DNA of 64,000 nt from Solidesulfovibrio magneticus RS-1 (GTDB lineage: Bacteria > Desulfobacterota > Desulfovibrionia > Desulfovibrionales > Desulfovibrionaceae), in the NCBI RefSeq assembly GCF_000010665.1, contig NC_012796.1, forward strand, positions 2,881,501 through 2,945,500, given 5' to 3'. Of the stretch, positions 44,699 through 53,124 are shown in pieces. The notes beneath the pieces are model-generated. The model had not been told where the DNA came from, ran no database searches, and saw only the letters and a list, made by a program, of their open reading frames with translations. Made by a program: the position numbers and the translations under genes. Position 1 is the first letter of the stretch. Each line of letters starts with the position of its first letter.

Positions 44699-47276
44699 GG
44701 TCGCCTCCGGCGTAACGCAGATCCACGTCGCGCGCGCCGTCGGTTAGGCGCAGCTCTTCGCAGCGCGCCGACAGCCGTCGCCGGTCCGCGCCCGGCCCCT
44801 GGCCGTCGCCCCGGCGCGCGCCGTCGAACAGGAATTCCACGCAGCCGCCGGCCGGCGGCAGGTCGAGGGAAAACGCCGCCCGGCCGCCGCGCTTGAGCGT
44901 TTGCGCCTTGCCGACCGCCCGGCCGGCCACCAGGGCCGTCACCGTCACCCGGGCCGCCGGGGCCTCGGCCGGCAGGGCGAATGTCGCCCGCAGCCACTGG
45001 CGATGGGCCGCCGGGCCATAGGCCGCGAAAAGCCTCGTCCCGCACCAACCGTCGGCCCACAGCCCGCGCACGGCCGTGCTCTGGGACACCGGCCGGGCCA
45101 GCACGTCCTCGAAAACAGCCAGGTACTTTCGGGCCATGTCCTCGGGGCCGCCGAAGGCGGCCAGTCGCTCCCGACCCTTGGCCACAAGCCCTTCGACCAG
45201 CCCGGGTTCGTCCAGGAGCCGGCTCAAGGCGGCGACAATCGTATCGGGCCGCTTGGGATCGAAATAGAGCGCCGCATCGCCGCCGACCTCGGGCAGGCTG
45301 GTCACGTCGGAACAGACAATCGGCGTGCCCACGGCCATGGCCTCGACCAGCGGCATCCCGAAGCCCTCGAAGAGCGAGGGGAAAACCAAAGCAGCCGCGC
45401 CGGTCATAAGCGCCGAAAGCTCCTCATCGGACACGTAGCCGGCAAAAGTCACCCGCTCGGCCAATCCCAGGCGCGCCGCCGCCTGACCGAGTTCGGCCCG
45501 AAGCCCGGTGTCCGCCCCGGTCAATACCAACCGGACGTCGTCGGTCCGGCCGGCTGCCAACATGCCGAAAGCGGTCAGCAACATGCGGTGGTTTTTATGC
45601 GGCCAGTAATTGGCCGGATAAAGGAAATAGCGCGCTTCTCCCAGCTCCAGACGCGCCCGGGCGGCCGCCACGGCCTCGGGGGCGGCGCGCATCAGCCGGC
45701 GCGGCAGGGAGATATGCACCGTGGCCGTGCGCCCGGGCGGCACATTGCCCTGGGCCAGCACGGACTGGCGGGTGAATTCCGAGATGCACACCAGCCGCTC
45801 GGCCAGCCGGGCGGCGGTCAAGAATGTGCGCTCCCGCCCGGCCTCGTCATCGGGCGCGAAAAACTGCGGATAGGCGGCGTACTGCAGATCATAGACCACC
45901 GACACGGCCGGCACGTCGGGATGGTGGAAATAGGGCATGGTAAACGGGCAGAAATACAGGTCCACGGGCTGGCCGCGCCAGTGGGCCAAGCCGCGCAGCC
46001 GCCCCAGGGTCGAGGCCCGGACCCGCTCGACGTTTGGCGCGTCGAGGTGGGAGAGCTCCTCGTGGGCGGCGTCGGCGGTCAGGCACACGAAGCGCCAGTC
46101 CGGCCGCATGTCGCACAAGGCGTGGAGCAGCAGGATAGTCATGAGCTTGGCCCCGCCGTTGTCGCCCCCGGGCAGCACCGGGGTGAGATCGACCAGCACG
46201 AGCGCCTTGTCCGTGGCCTTGGCGGCCGGGACGGCCCGGCGGCCGCGCTCCTTGAGCACGTATTTGACGGCCTTGTTCCAGAACCAGGCCACCCGACCGA
46301 CTCGCAGGAGCGCCTTGTTGACGAACTGGGGCAGCCGCCCCTCGGACACCCAGCCCGAGGCCATCTCGCGCACCACGCCTTCCAGGCCCCCGATCACCGG
46401 AGCCTCGCCGCCGCACAGCCGATCCGCCTCGGCCTCGGCCGCCTCGGCCCGGCGGGCCAGATCGAGCATGGACAGGGTCAGCCGGCCGTCCGGCTGGGCG
46501 CAAAGCGCCTTTTCCACAGCAGCGTCGTCGTGGTCGGCCAGGGCTTCCTTGCCGGCCAGAAACAGCATGTCGTAAGGGAAAAGCGCCGTGCCAAAGCGCA
46601 GATGCGGCAACCCGGCGGCCGTGAAAAGCGCCCGCGCCGCTGACTGGCTGAAAAGATAGAGGTGTTCGGCCGGCAGCAACATGCGCGTAAACGGATCGGC
46701 CTCGGCCAAAAGCCGCTCATGGCTGGCCCCGGCCGGAAAGCGTGGGGTCTGCACCAGCACCACCCCGCCCGGAGCAAGCAGCTCGGCCACCCGCCGCAGC
46801 AACCCCACCGGATCGGGCAGATGCTCCAACACGTCCATGAGGACCACAGCCGAAAGGCTCCCCGGAGCAATGGCCTGCTCCTCCAGTGGCCCGGCCAAAA
46901 CTTCTATGCCGAAGGTTTCCCCGGCCAACCGGGCCACCGAGCCGTCAAGCTCCAGCCCCCTGGCCCGAAACCCGGCCCGCGACAAGAGCGCCGTGAAGCC
47001 GCCGTGGGCACAACCCAGCTCCAACGTCTCGCCCGGCGGCAGACAGGCCGAAAGCAGAAACTTGAGCCAGCCCAGGCAGCGCTCGGGCAAATCGCGCCGG
47101 GCCCGGACCTCAATGGACGGCTGGCCCAGGTCGGCCACCTGATGGTCGTACCAGTAGTCCCGGCCGTAGCGCTCGCCGTCCTCGACCCGCGACACCAAGG
47201 TGCCGCAGCCCGGGCACAGCATGTACTCGGCCCCGAAAGGCTCCAACCCGCCCATCCCGCACCAACACTGCCGCAT
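44685..47276 (-). CDS. Methyltransferase-glycosyltransferase fusion protein
   Basis: This 863-residue protein begins with a short Cys cluster (MRQCWCG, then LCPGCGTLVS) like a zinc ribbon. A class I SAM methyltransferase follows (about 70-240, with ETLELGCAHGGF and MDVLEHLPDPVG). A linker precedes a GT4 glycosyltransferase (about 370-740, with ANYWPHKNHR and SLFEGFGMPLVEAMAVG). The C-terminal 110 residues look like a beta-rich module. The combination suggests methylation coupled to chain extension or capping, a known chain-length control strategy in ABC-dependent O-antigens. GGGAG lies 8 nt before the ATG at 47276. The upstream gap contains a perfect 22-bp palindrome. Confidence 0.85.
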   Translation of the reverse strand: MRQCWCGMGGLEPFGAEYMLCPGCGTLVSRVEDGERYGRDYWYDHQVADLGQPSIEVRARRDLPERCLGWLKFLLSACLPPGETLELGCAHGGFTALLSRAGFRARGLELDGSVARLAGETFGIEVLAGPLEEQAIAPGSLSAVVLMDVLEHLPDPVGLLRRVAELLAPGGVVLVQTPRFPAGASHERLLAEADPFTRMLLPAEHLYLFSQSAARALFTAAGLPHLRFGTALFPYDMLFLAGKEALADHDDAAVEKALCAQPDGRLTLSMLDLARRAEAAEAEADRLCGGEAPVIGGLEGVVREMASGWVSEGRLPQFVNKALLRVGRVAWFWNKAVKYVLKERGRRAVPAAKATDKALVLVDLTPVLPGGDNGGAKLMTILLLHALCDMRPDWRFVCLTADAAHEELSHLDAPNVERVRASTLGRLRGLAHWRGQPVDLYFCPFTMPYFHHPDVPAVSVVYDLQYAAYPQFFAPDDEAGRERTFLTAARLAERLVCISEFTRQSVLAQGNVPPGRTATVHISLPRRLMRAAPEAVAAARARLELGEARYFLYPANYWPHKNHRMLLTAFGMLAAGRTDDVRLVLTGADTGLRAELGQAAARLGLAERVTFAGYVSDEELSALMTGAAALVFPSLFEGFGMPLVEAMAVGTPIVCSDVTSLPEVGGDAALYFDPKRPDTIVAALSRLLDEPGLVEGLVAKGRERLAAFGGPEDMARKYLAVFEDVLARPVSQSTAVRGLWADGWCGTRLFAAYGPAAHRQWLRATFALPAEAPAARVTVTALVAGRAVGKAQTLKRGGRAAFSLDLPPAGGCVEFLFDGARRGDGQGPGADRRRLSARCEELRLTDGARDVDLRYAGGDHGQA

Positions 47277-47291
47277 ATGAAAACTCCCAAA

Positions 47292-47375
47292 CTGGGGGAG
47301 GAAACCCCTTTTTGAAAAAAGGGGTTTCCTCCCCCAGACCCCCACCTTCCCCAAAAACTTTCCAAGGGGGTGGGT
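47292..47375. repeat. Perfect 22-bp palindrome plus second hairpin between the fusion gene and wzt
   Basis: Arms at 47292-47313 and 47316-47337 are perfectly complementary with a 2-nt spacer. The inner part is T5/A5-6 and the outer part CTGGGGGAGG/CCTCCCCCAG. Immediately beyond, a second imperfect hairpin pairs about 47338-47348 with 47365-47375. Together they would form a very strong RNA structure in the wzt to glycosyltransferase transcript. The C/G-run style resembles the other dispersed repeats but it is a different family. Confidence 0.8.
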
Positions 47376-47416
47376 TAACTATTGTCCGTGTTCGTTGGTC
47401 CCGTCGCGCTGGGGAA

Positions 47417-48796
47417 TTACGGAGCGGACTCGCCGCCATACAGGCGCAGGGTCGCCTGGCCGGGCAGATTGGCCACGCCGTGATGGGTGAGCTGCACGGG
47501 CGTGGTGTCGCGGCTGCGAAACGTCACCAGGAAATCCCCGGCCCGGGTCACGATGGAGATGACCGTGGTCCGGCCCTCCAGTTCTTCGTGGGACAGGCTG
47601 GCCCGGCGCTCGAAATCGCTCACGGACAGGGCCGAAAAGCCGAGATTGAAGGTGTATTCGCCCGGAGCCAGATCGAGCTTGAGATCAAAACGCGCCCGCA
47701 ACACCGTGCCGTTCGGCGTGGCCAGGGCGTGGTCGCAGTCGAATTGCAGGGTGTTTTTGCCGAAAACGATCACGCGCTTGTCGTTTATCAGTTCCACCCC
47801 GGCCACGGCCACTTCCAGGTCGTGGCGCACGGCGTAGCGGCAAAAAATCGAGACCGTCTCGCCCTGCTCGAAGCTGCGGCAGGGTTGGCCCGAGGCGTCG
47901 CACACGGCCACGTGGGTGCAGCCGGCCCAGTCGTTTTCGGCCACGGCCGCGCCGGAAAGATCAAGGAAGGCGTCCTGGGCCGGCCAGCCGTCGCCGTCCT
48001 GGCCTTCGGGCGGCAGGTCGAGATTTCGCGACGCGTCGCCAAGGGATGTCGGCACGTAGTCGCCGCCGCCGACCATGTAGCGTTTGACCGCCGCCGCCGC
48101 GTCGCCGAGATAGCCCACCCGGCCGTGTTCGAGGAGCAGTCCCCGCCGGCAGAACTGGGCCACGTCGTTCATGGCGTGGGAAACGAGCACCACCACCGTG
48201 CCTTGAGCCAGGAGTCCTTCCAGGCGCTTGTAGCATTTCTGGCGGAAAAAGACGTCGCCCACGGCCAAGGCCTCGTCGATGATAAGGACGTCCGGGGTGA
48301 GGCTCGTGGTCACGGCAAAGGCCAGGCGCAAGAACATGCCGCTGGAATAGGTGCGCACCGGCTGGTCGAAGTGCGGCCCGATGTCGGCAAAGGCCGCGAT
48401 GTCGTCCATGCGGGCCAGGGCCTCGGCCCGGGGGATGCCCAGCACGGCGGCGTTGACAAAGACGTTTTGCCGGCCGGTAAATTCCGGCTTAAACCCGGAA
48501 CCGAGTTCCAGAAGCGCCGTGGTGCGCTCGGGCAGGATGGCCTCGCCGCCGGTCGGCTCCAGCACGCCGGCCAGGATTTGCAGCAGGGTCGATTTGCCGG
48601 CTCCGTTCTTGCCGATGATGCCAAAGGATTCGCCGGGCGAGACAGTAAATGACACGTCGCGAAGGGCCCAGTGCTCGCGGTAAAGCTTCTTGCCGCCGGG
48701 CACGAGCATCTGGCGCAGCCGGTCCTGGGGCCGGGCGTAGAGCTCGTACATCTTGGAGACGTTTCGCACGTCGATGACCGGGGTCTCAGACGACAT
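47417..48796 (-). CDS. wzt: Polysaccharide ABC exporter ATP-binding protein (Wzt type)
   Basis: This 459-residue ATPase has Walker A GKNGAGKS (about 62-69), the signature TYSSGMFLRLAFA, Walker B DVLIIDEALAVGD and a switch His. The N-terminal 250 residues are the nucleotide-binding domain of the Wzt/TagH subfamily. The C-terminal 180 residues form a beta-sandwich like the Wzt carbohydrate-binding domain, which recognises the modified end of finished O-chains. The ATG at 48796 overlaps the end of the permease gene by 11 bp. The extended C-terminus implies substrate-specific export of terminally modified glycan. Confidence 0.9.
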   Translation of the reverse strand: MSSETPVIDVRNVSKMYELYARPQDRLRQMLVPGGKKLYREHWALRDVSFTVSPGESFGIIGKNGAGKSTLLQILAGVLEPTGGEAILPERTTALLELGSGFKPEFTGRQNVFVNAAVLGIPRAEALARMDDIAAFADIGPHFDQPVRTYSSGMFLRLAFAVTTSLTPDVLIIDEALAVGDVFFRQKCYKRLEGLLAQGTVVVLVSHAMNDVAQFCRRGLLLEHGRVGYLGDAAAAVKRYMVGGGDYVPTSLGDASRNLDLPPEGQDGDGWPAQDAFLDLSGAAVAENDWAGCTHVAVCDASGQPCRSFEQGETVSIFCRYAVRHDLEVAVAGVELINDKRVIVFGKNTLQFDCDHALATPNGTVLRARFDLKLDLAPGEYTFNLGFSALSVSDFERRASLSHEELEGRTTVISIVTRAGDFLVTFRSRDTTPVQLTHHGVANLPGQATLRLYGGESAP

Positions 48797-49664
48797 CGGC
48801 AAAAAGCCTCTTCACATTGGTAAAAAAGGAGTACCCGGCCAGCATGACCACGGCGCAAATGACGGTGGTCAGCCCCAGGGCCGGCCAGTCCGGCATCTGA
48901 CCATAAATAATGGTCCGGCGCAGGTGGTCCACCACGGGATGCAGCGGATTAAGCGCCAAAAGGTCCCGGTACGGCTCGGGCACGGCCGAGAGCGGATAGA
49001 GGATGGGGGTGGCGAAAAACAGCAGCTGCACAACCACGCCGATGATGTTGCCCAGGTCCTTGAGAAACACCCCCACCGGGGCCAGCAGCCAACACAGCCC
49101 CAAAGTCAGCATGGCCAGGGGGATGTAGGCCAGGGGGGCCAAAAGTGCGGTCGGGTGCAAGGCTCCGGTGGTGACCAGCACCCCCAGGACCACCAGGGAC
49201 AGGGCGGCCAGGGATTCCAGGCAGGCGGCCAGCACCAGCCCCACCGGCAGGATCTCCAGGGGAAACTGGACTTTTTTGATGAAATTGACGTTTTCCGAAA
49301 GAAGTCTCGGCGCGCGGTTCACACTGCCCGAAAAGACCTCAAAGGCCGTCAGCCCGGCGAACAGGATCAGGGCGTAACCGGCAACGCCGCCGTCAGCCCC
49401 GGCCCAGGAGGGCTTGAAGACCACCGAGAACACGAAGGTGTAGACGGCCAGGGTCGCCAGGGGGGAAACGAGGCTCCACAGCGCCCCGAGCTGGGCCCCG
49501 TGGTAGCGCGAGGCGAACTCGATGCGGGTAAAAGCGGCCAAAAGCTCGCGACGACGCCAAAAGGCCCGGGCAAAGGCCACCGGACCGAGGTTCGCGGCTA
49601 GGCCGGCCCACAAGGAGCCGGCCCGGGGCCGCCGCACGACCATGACCTTGGATTGCGTATACAT
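48786..49664 (-). CDS. wzm: Polysaccharide ABC exporter permease (Wzm type)
   Basis: This 292-residue ABC-2-type permease has six predicted membrane helices and the cytoplasmic N-terminal segment FTRIEFASRYHGAQLGALWS that contacts the ATPase. The C-terminal part has LNPLHPVVDHLRRTIIYG. It pairs with the downstream Wzt-type ATPase to move undecaprenol-linked polysaccharide across the inner membrane. The start is uncertain: ATG 49664 was chosen, ATG 49643 and TTG 49724 are alternatives, none with a strong ribosome binding site. It heads the minus-strand operon and diverges from the GT4-GT2 gene across about 80 bp. Confidence 0.88.
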   Translation of the reverse strand: MYTQSKVMVVRRPRAGSLWAGLAANLGPVAFARAFWRRRELLAAFTRIEFASRYHGAQLGALWSLVSPLATLAVYTFVFSVVFKPSWAGADGGVAGYALILFAGLTAFEVFSGSVNRAPRLLSENVNFIKKVQFPLEILPVGLVLAACLESLAALSLVVLGVLVTTGALHPTALLAPLAYIPLAMLTLGLCWLLAPVGVFLKDLGNIIGVVVQLLFFATPILYPLSAVPEPYRDLLALNPLHPVVDHLRRTIIYGQMPDWPALGLTTVICAVVMLAGYSFFTNVKRLFADVV

Positions 49665-49747
49665 GGAGCCGGTTGCATATTCGATGGAATTGACGCATGT
49701 CAACGCATCCGACACGCCCCGCAACCTCCCAAGCCAAGCGGACCTTC

Positions 49748-51745
49748 ATGCGCATCACCATTGACGCCAGTTCCTTGTCCTATCCCAAACGCACCGGCAT
49801 CGGCCGTTGTCTGGAATCCGTCCTGCCCCATCTGGCGTCCCTGGCCCAGGCGCGCGGCGACAGCCTGACCCTTATCTCGGGCCAGCCCGTGGTCAACGCC
49901 GCCGCCCTGGCCCTGATCGAGGCCGGAGCCGTCCGCGCCGCCACGGTCAACGTCCCCTCGCTCTACGCCTGGCAACAGGCCGGCATGGCCTGGCAGACGA
50001 AAGAAGTCGGCAGCGACGTGCACTACGCCCCGGACGGCCTGCTGCCCGTCGGCTTTACCGGCCGTAGCCTCGGCGTGGTCAACGACGTCCTGTGGAAGCG
50101 CATCCCCGAGACCCTGCCGCGCCACATCCGCTGGGTGTTCGCCTTGCGCCAGCGGGCCAGCCTGGAAAACCTCACCATACCGCTCTCGCTTTCGGCCTTC
50201 ACCCGGGCCGAGGCCCTGGCCCTGTACGGCGAGGCGGCGGCTCGCATCCGCCCGACCAGCCTTTGCGCCGTGGACCACCACCGTTTCCGCCCGGCCCAGC
50301 CCGCCGATACGGGTGATGCTGGCGATATCGCTTCCCTGGCCGATTTCCGCGCCCGCCACGGCCTGCCGGAGGCCTTTTTCCTGTGCGTGGGCAACCTCAT
50401 GGCCCACAAAAATCTCACCGTGGCCCTACGGGCTATGGCCCGGCTGCCCGAGGATGCCGTGTTGGCCGTGGTCGGCCACGGCGATCCTGGCGCACTGAGC
50501 GTAGCTGCCCTGGCGGCCAGCCTGTCCCCGGGCCGAGTGCGCTGCCTGGGCTATCTGCCCGACGACGATCTGCCCCTGGCCTACCGGGCCGCCGCCGCTT
50601 TCGTCTTTCCCTCGCGCTACGAAGGCTTCGGGCTGCCGCTGCTCGAAGCCATGGCCAGCGGCACGCCCGTGGCCTATGCCGAGGCCGCCTCCCTGCCCGA
50701 AGCCGCCGGCGGAGCCGGCCTGCCCTTCGCCCCGGACGACGACGCCGCCCTGGCCTCCATCCTGACCCGGCTTATGGCCGACCTCGACCTTCGCCGAGAG
50801 CAGATCGCCCTGGGCCTGGCCCGGGCCGCTGCCTTCTCCTGGCAGGACTGCGCCCAAAATGTCTTTGACGCCCTCATCGAGGCCGCCGGGGAAAGCGACA
50901 AGCGGCCCAAGGTCACCATCGTCACCCCATCGTACAATCAGGCCGTCTATCTGGAGCAGACGCTGACCTCCGTGGCCGGCCAGCAAAACGTGGCTGTGGA
51001 GCATATCGTCCTCGACGGCGGCTCCACCGACGCCACCCCCGACATCTTGTTGGCCTGGGACGGCCGGTTGGCGTTCTCGCGCTCGGCCAAGGACGACGGC
51101 CAGACCGCCGCCCTGGCCGAAGGCTTTGCCCGGGCCACGGGCGAGGTGTTGGGGTGGCTCAATTCCGACGACTGGCTGTGGTCCGACGACGCGCTTCGCG
51201 CCGTGGCCGAGGCCTTCGCCAAGCACCCCGACGCGGTCATGGTCACCGGCGACACCGTGCTGACCGACGCCGAGGGCAAGCCCGTCATGATCGACATGGT
51301 GCTGCCCTCCTCGCGCCAGATGCGCTACACCATGGCCGTGCCCCAGCAATCGACCTTTTTCCGCAAATCCGCCTACGAGGCGGCCGGCGGCATGGACACG
51401 ACTTTTTCCTACTGCATGGACTTCGACCTGTTCGAGCGGATAAGCCGCCAGGGTCGCATCGTGCGCCTGCCCAAGGTGCTGGCCGCCTTCCGCCTGCACC
51501 CCTCGGCCAAGACCGCCACCTGGCAGGAGGTCTTTCGCCGCGACGTGGCCGCCTGCCAGCACCGCCACGGCTCCGGGTTCCTGCATGAACTCAAAATCAA
51601 GCTCGTGACCCTGGAAGTGCGTCTGGGTTCGGTCCTGGCCCAGCTTGGCGCCATCGCCAAGGGCCGGCCGTTGCCCAGCCACGTCAATTGCCGCCTGGAA
51701 CCCCTGCGTGCCTATGCCCGCAAAAAACACGGTCTGGCCGGATAG
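49748..51745 (+). CDS. Bifunctional GT4-GT2 glycosyltransferase
   Basis: This 665-residue protein has two catalytic modules. Residues 1-385 form a GT-B GT4 enzyme (LMAHKNLTVALRAM and SRYEGFGLPLLEAMASG). Residues about 393-620 form a GT-A GT2 enzyme (IVTPSYNQAVYLEQTLTSV, DGGSTD, LNSDDWLW). Such fusions add two sugars in succession with different anomeric outcomes. ATG 49748 begins the conserved sequence; an ATG at 49697 would add 17 residues. It is divergent from wzm and is followed after 3 bp by another GT4 gene. Confidence 0.88.
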   Translation: MRITIDASSLSYPKRTGIGRCLESVLPHLASLAQARGDSLTLISGQPVVNAAALALIEAGAVRAATVNVPSLYAWQQAGMAWQTKEVGSDVHYAPDGLLPVGFTGRSLGVVNDVLWKRIPETLPRHIRWVFALRQRASLENLTIPLSLSAFTRAEALALYGEAAARIRPTSLCAVDHHRFRPAQPADTGDAGDIASLADFRARHGLPEAFFLCVGNLMAHKNLTVALRAMARLPEDAVLAVVGHGDPGALSVAALAASLSPGRVRCLGYLPDDDLPLAYRAAAAFVFPSRYEGFGLPLLEAMASGTPVAYAEAASLPEAAGGAGLPFAPDDDAALASILTRLMADLDLRREQIALGLARAAAFSWQDCAQNVFDALIEAAGESDKRPKVTIVTPSYNQAVYLEQTLTSVAGQQNVAVEHIVLDGGSTDATPDILLAWDGRLAFSRSAKDDGQTAALAEGFARATGEVLGWLNSDDWLWSDDALRAVAEAFAKHPDAVMVTGDTVLTDAEGKPVMIDMVLPSSRQMRYTMAVPQQSTFFRKSAYEAAGGMDTTFSYCMDFDLFERISRQGRIVRLPKVLAAFRLHPSAKTATWQEVFRRDVAACQHRHGSGFLHELKIKLVTLEVRLGSVLAQLGAIAKGRPLPSHVNCRLEPLRAYARKKHGLAG

Positions 51746-51748
51746 CCC

Positions 51749-52879
51749 ATGCGCATCGCCGTCAACGCCCGCACCCTGGCCTATCCCTCCGGCGGCCCCA
51801 AGGAATATCTCTTAAGCCTCATGCGGGCCATGCTCGACCTGGACGCCGGCCACGACTTCACACTTTTTTATTCCGATCCCAAGGACGTGGGCACCTTCCC
51901 CGAGGCCGAGGAAATCGTCCTGCCCACGGCCAACCGGCTGGCCTTCGACTGGCTGGCCCTGCCCCTGACCCTGCGCCGCCGCCGCTTCGACGCCGCCTTT
52001 TTCCCCTCGTCCAACATGCCCCCCGGCATTCCCTGCCCGGCCGTGGTGGCCATGCTCGACCTCGGCTACTTCCACCCGACGCTCTCCATGTACCGGGCCG
52101 CCGACACCTGCTACATGAAGTTCGCCATCCGCTACAGCGCCAGGCGCGCCGAGCGTCTGGTCGCCATCTCCGACTACACCCGGCGCGACGTCCTGCGCCT
52201 GACCCGGGCCAGGTCCGAACACGTCGCCGTCACCCACCTCGCCTGCGACCCCATGTACAAGGCCCCGGTAACTGACGACGCCCTGGCCCGCTTCCGCAGC
52301 GACCGGGACCTGCCCCAGGATTTCATTCTCTACAGCGGCAACGTCTCGCCGCGAAAAAACTTGCCCGTGCTCCTGGCCGCCTACGCCCGACTGGCTGACC
52401 GGACCTCTTGCGATCTGGTCCTCACCGGCGGCCTGGCCTGGAACGAAGATTTCAGCTCCCTGACGCGCCAACTCGGCCTGAACTCGCGGGTGCATCGCCT
52501 CGGCCATGTGCCGCGCGAGCACATGCCACTGCTCTACCGCTGCGCCAAGGCCCTGGCCTTCCCTTCACTCTTCGAAGGCTTCGGCCTGCCCATCCTCGAA
52601 GCCCAGGCCTGCGGCACGCCCGTGGTCTGCGCCAACGCCACCGCCCTGCCCGAAGTGGCCGGACGCGGCGCGCTGCTGGTCGATCCCGCCTCCATCGACG
52701 CCTGGACCCAGGCCCTCGCCCAGGTCCTTGCCGACGACGCCCTGCGCCGCACGCTCATCACCGAAGGCCACGCCAACGAAGCCCGCTTCACCTGGGAGCG
52801 CACCGCCCGCCAGACCCTCGCCAGCCTCGAAGCCGCTGCTGGGGGAGAGAAGACGTGCCTCCGGCGGCCGGGGGCCTGA
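51749..52879 (+). CDS. GT4-type glycosyltransferase, C-terminus read through a dispersed repeat
   Basis: This 376-residue GT-B enzyme has GNVSPRKNLPVLLAAYA near 193 and SLFEGFGLPILEAQACG near 272. It starts 3 bp after the GT4-GT2 gene. The last dozen residues (GGEKTCLRRPGA) and the stop codon are encoded by a copy of the dispersed palindromic repeat, so the repeat appears to have replaced the original end of the gene. The catalytic region is intact, so activity is probably kept. It probably contributes to the same polysaccharide as its neighbours. Confidence 0.87.
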   Translation: MRIAVNARTLAYPSGGPKEYLLSLMRAMLDLDAGHDFTLFYSDPKDVGTFPEAEEIVLPTANRLAFDWLALPLTLRRRRFDAAFFPSSNMPPGIPCPAVVAMLDLGYFHPTLSMYRAADTCYMKFAIRYSARRAERLVAISDYTRRDVLRLTRARSEHVAVTHLACDPMYKAPVTDDALARFRSDRDLPQDFILYSGNVSPRKNLPVLLAAYARLADRTSCDLVLTGGLAWNEDFSSLTRQLGLNSRVHRLGHVPREHMPLLYRCAKALAFPSLFEGFGLPILEAQACGTPVVCANATALPEVAGRGALLVDPASIDAWTQALAQVLADDALRRTLITEGHANEARFTWERTARQTLASLEAAAGGEKTCLRRPGA

Positions 52880-52897
52880 GGCCCCCGGACCCCCCAA
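52845..52897 (+). repeat. Dispersed GC palindromic repeat, copy 6 (overlaps a gene end)
   Basis: AGAGAAGACGT, GCCTCCGGCGGCC, GGGGGCCTGAGGCCCCC and GGACCCCCC in gene orientation. The middle palindrome of the long copies is missing. The first part is translated as the C-terminus of the upstream glycosyltransferase. Confidence 0.8.
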
Positions 52898-53024
52898 CGA
52901 GAGAAAAAGTTAAAGGGGGGGCGACGGGGAGTGGTTCTTTGTCGGCTGGGAAGGCAACAAGGCTGGGTACGATGTTTGACGGCAACTAGCCTGCCCCCGC
53001 CACCCTGAATGGGGAGCGACGGTC

Positions 53025-53064
53025 TTGCAGGCCTTTTTAATTTACGGTATGAACAGTATCGTAA
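53025..53064 (+). promoter_or_regulatory. Promoter with overlapping palindromic operator, upstream of the CoADR-rhodanese gene
   Basis: TTGCAG (53025-53030) and TATGAA (53048-53053) are separated by exactly 17 bp. Overlapping the -10 is a dyad, TTACGGTA (53042-53049) and TATCGTAA (53057-53064), a 7-nt spacer and one mismatch, extended outward by AAT/ATT. The arrangement fits repression by a dimeric regulator. No regulator gene is adjacent. Confidence 0.6.
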
Positions 53065-53124
53065 TTAGCGCGCCTCCGGCCGCGGCAGCGGCCATACCAT
53101 AGCGTCACCAAAGGAGAACGCCCC

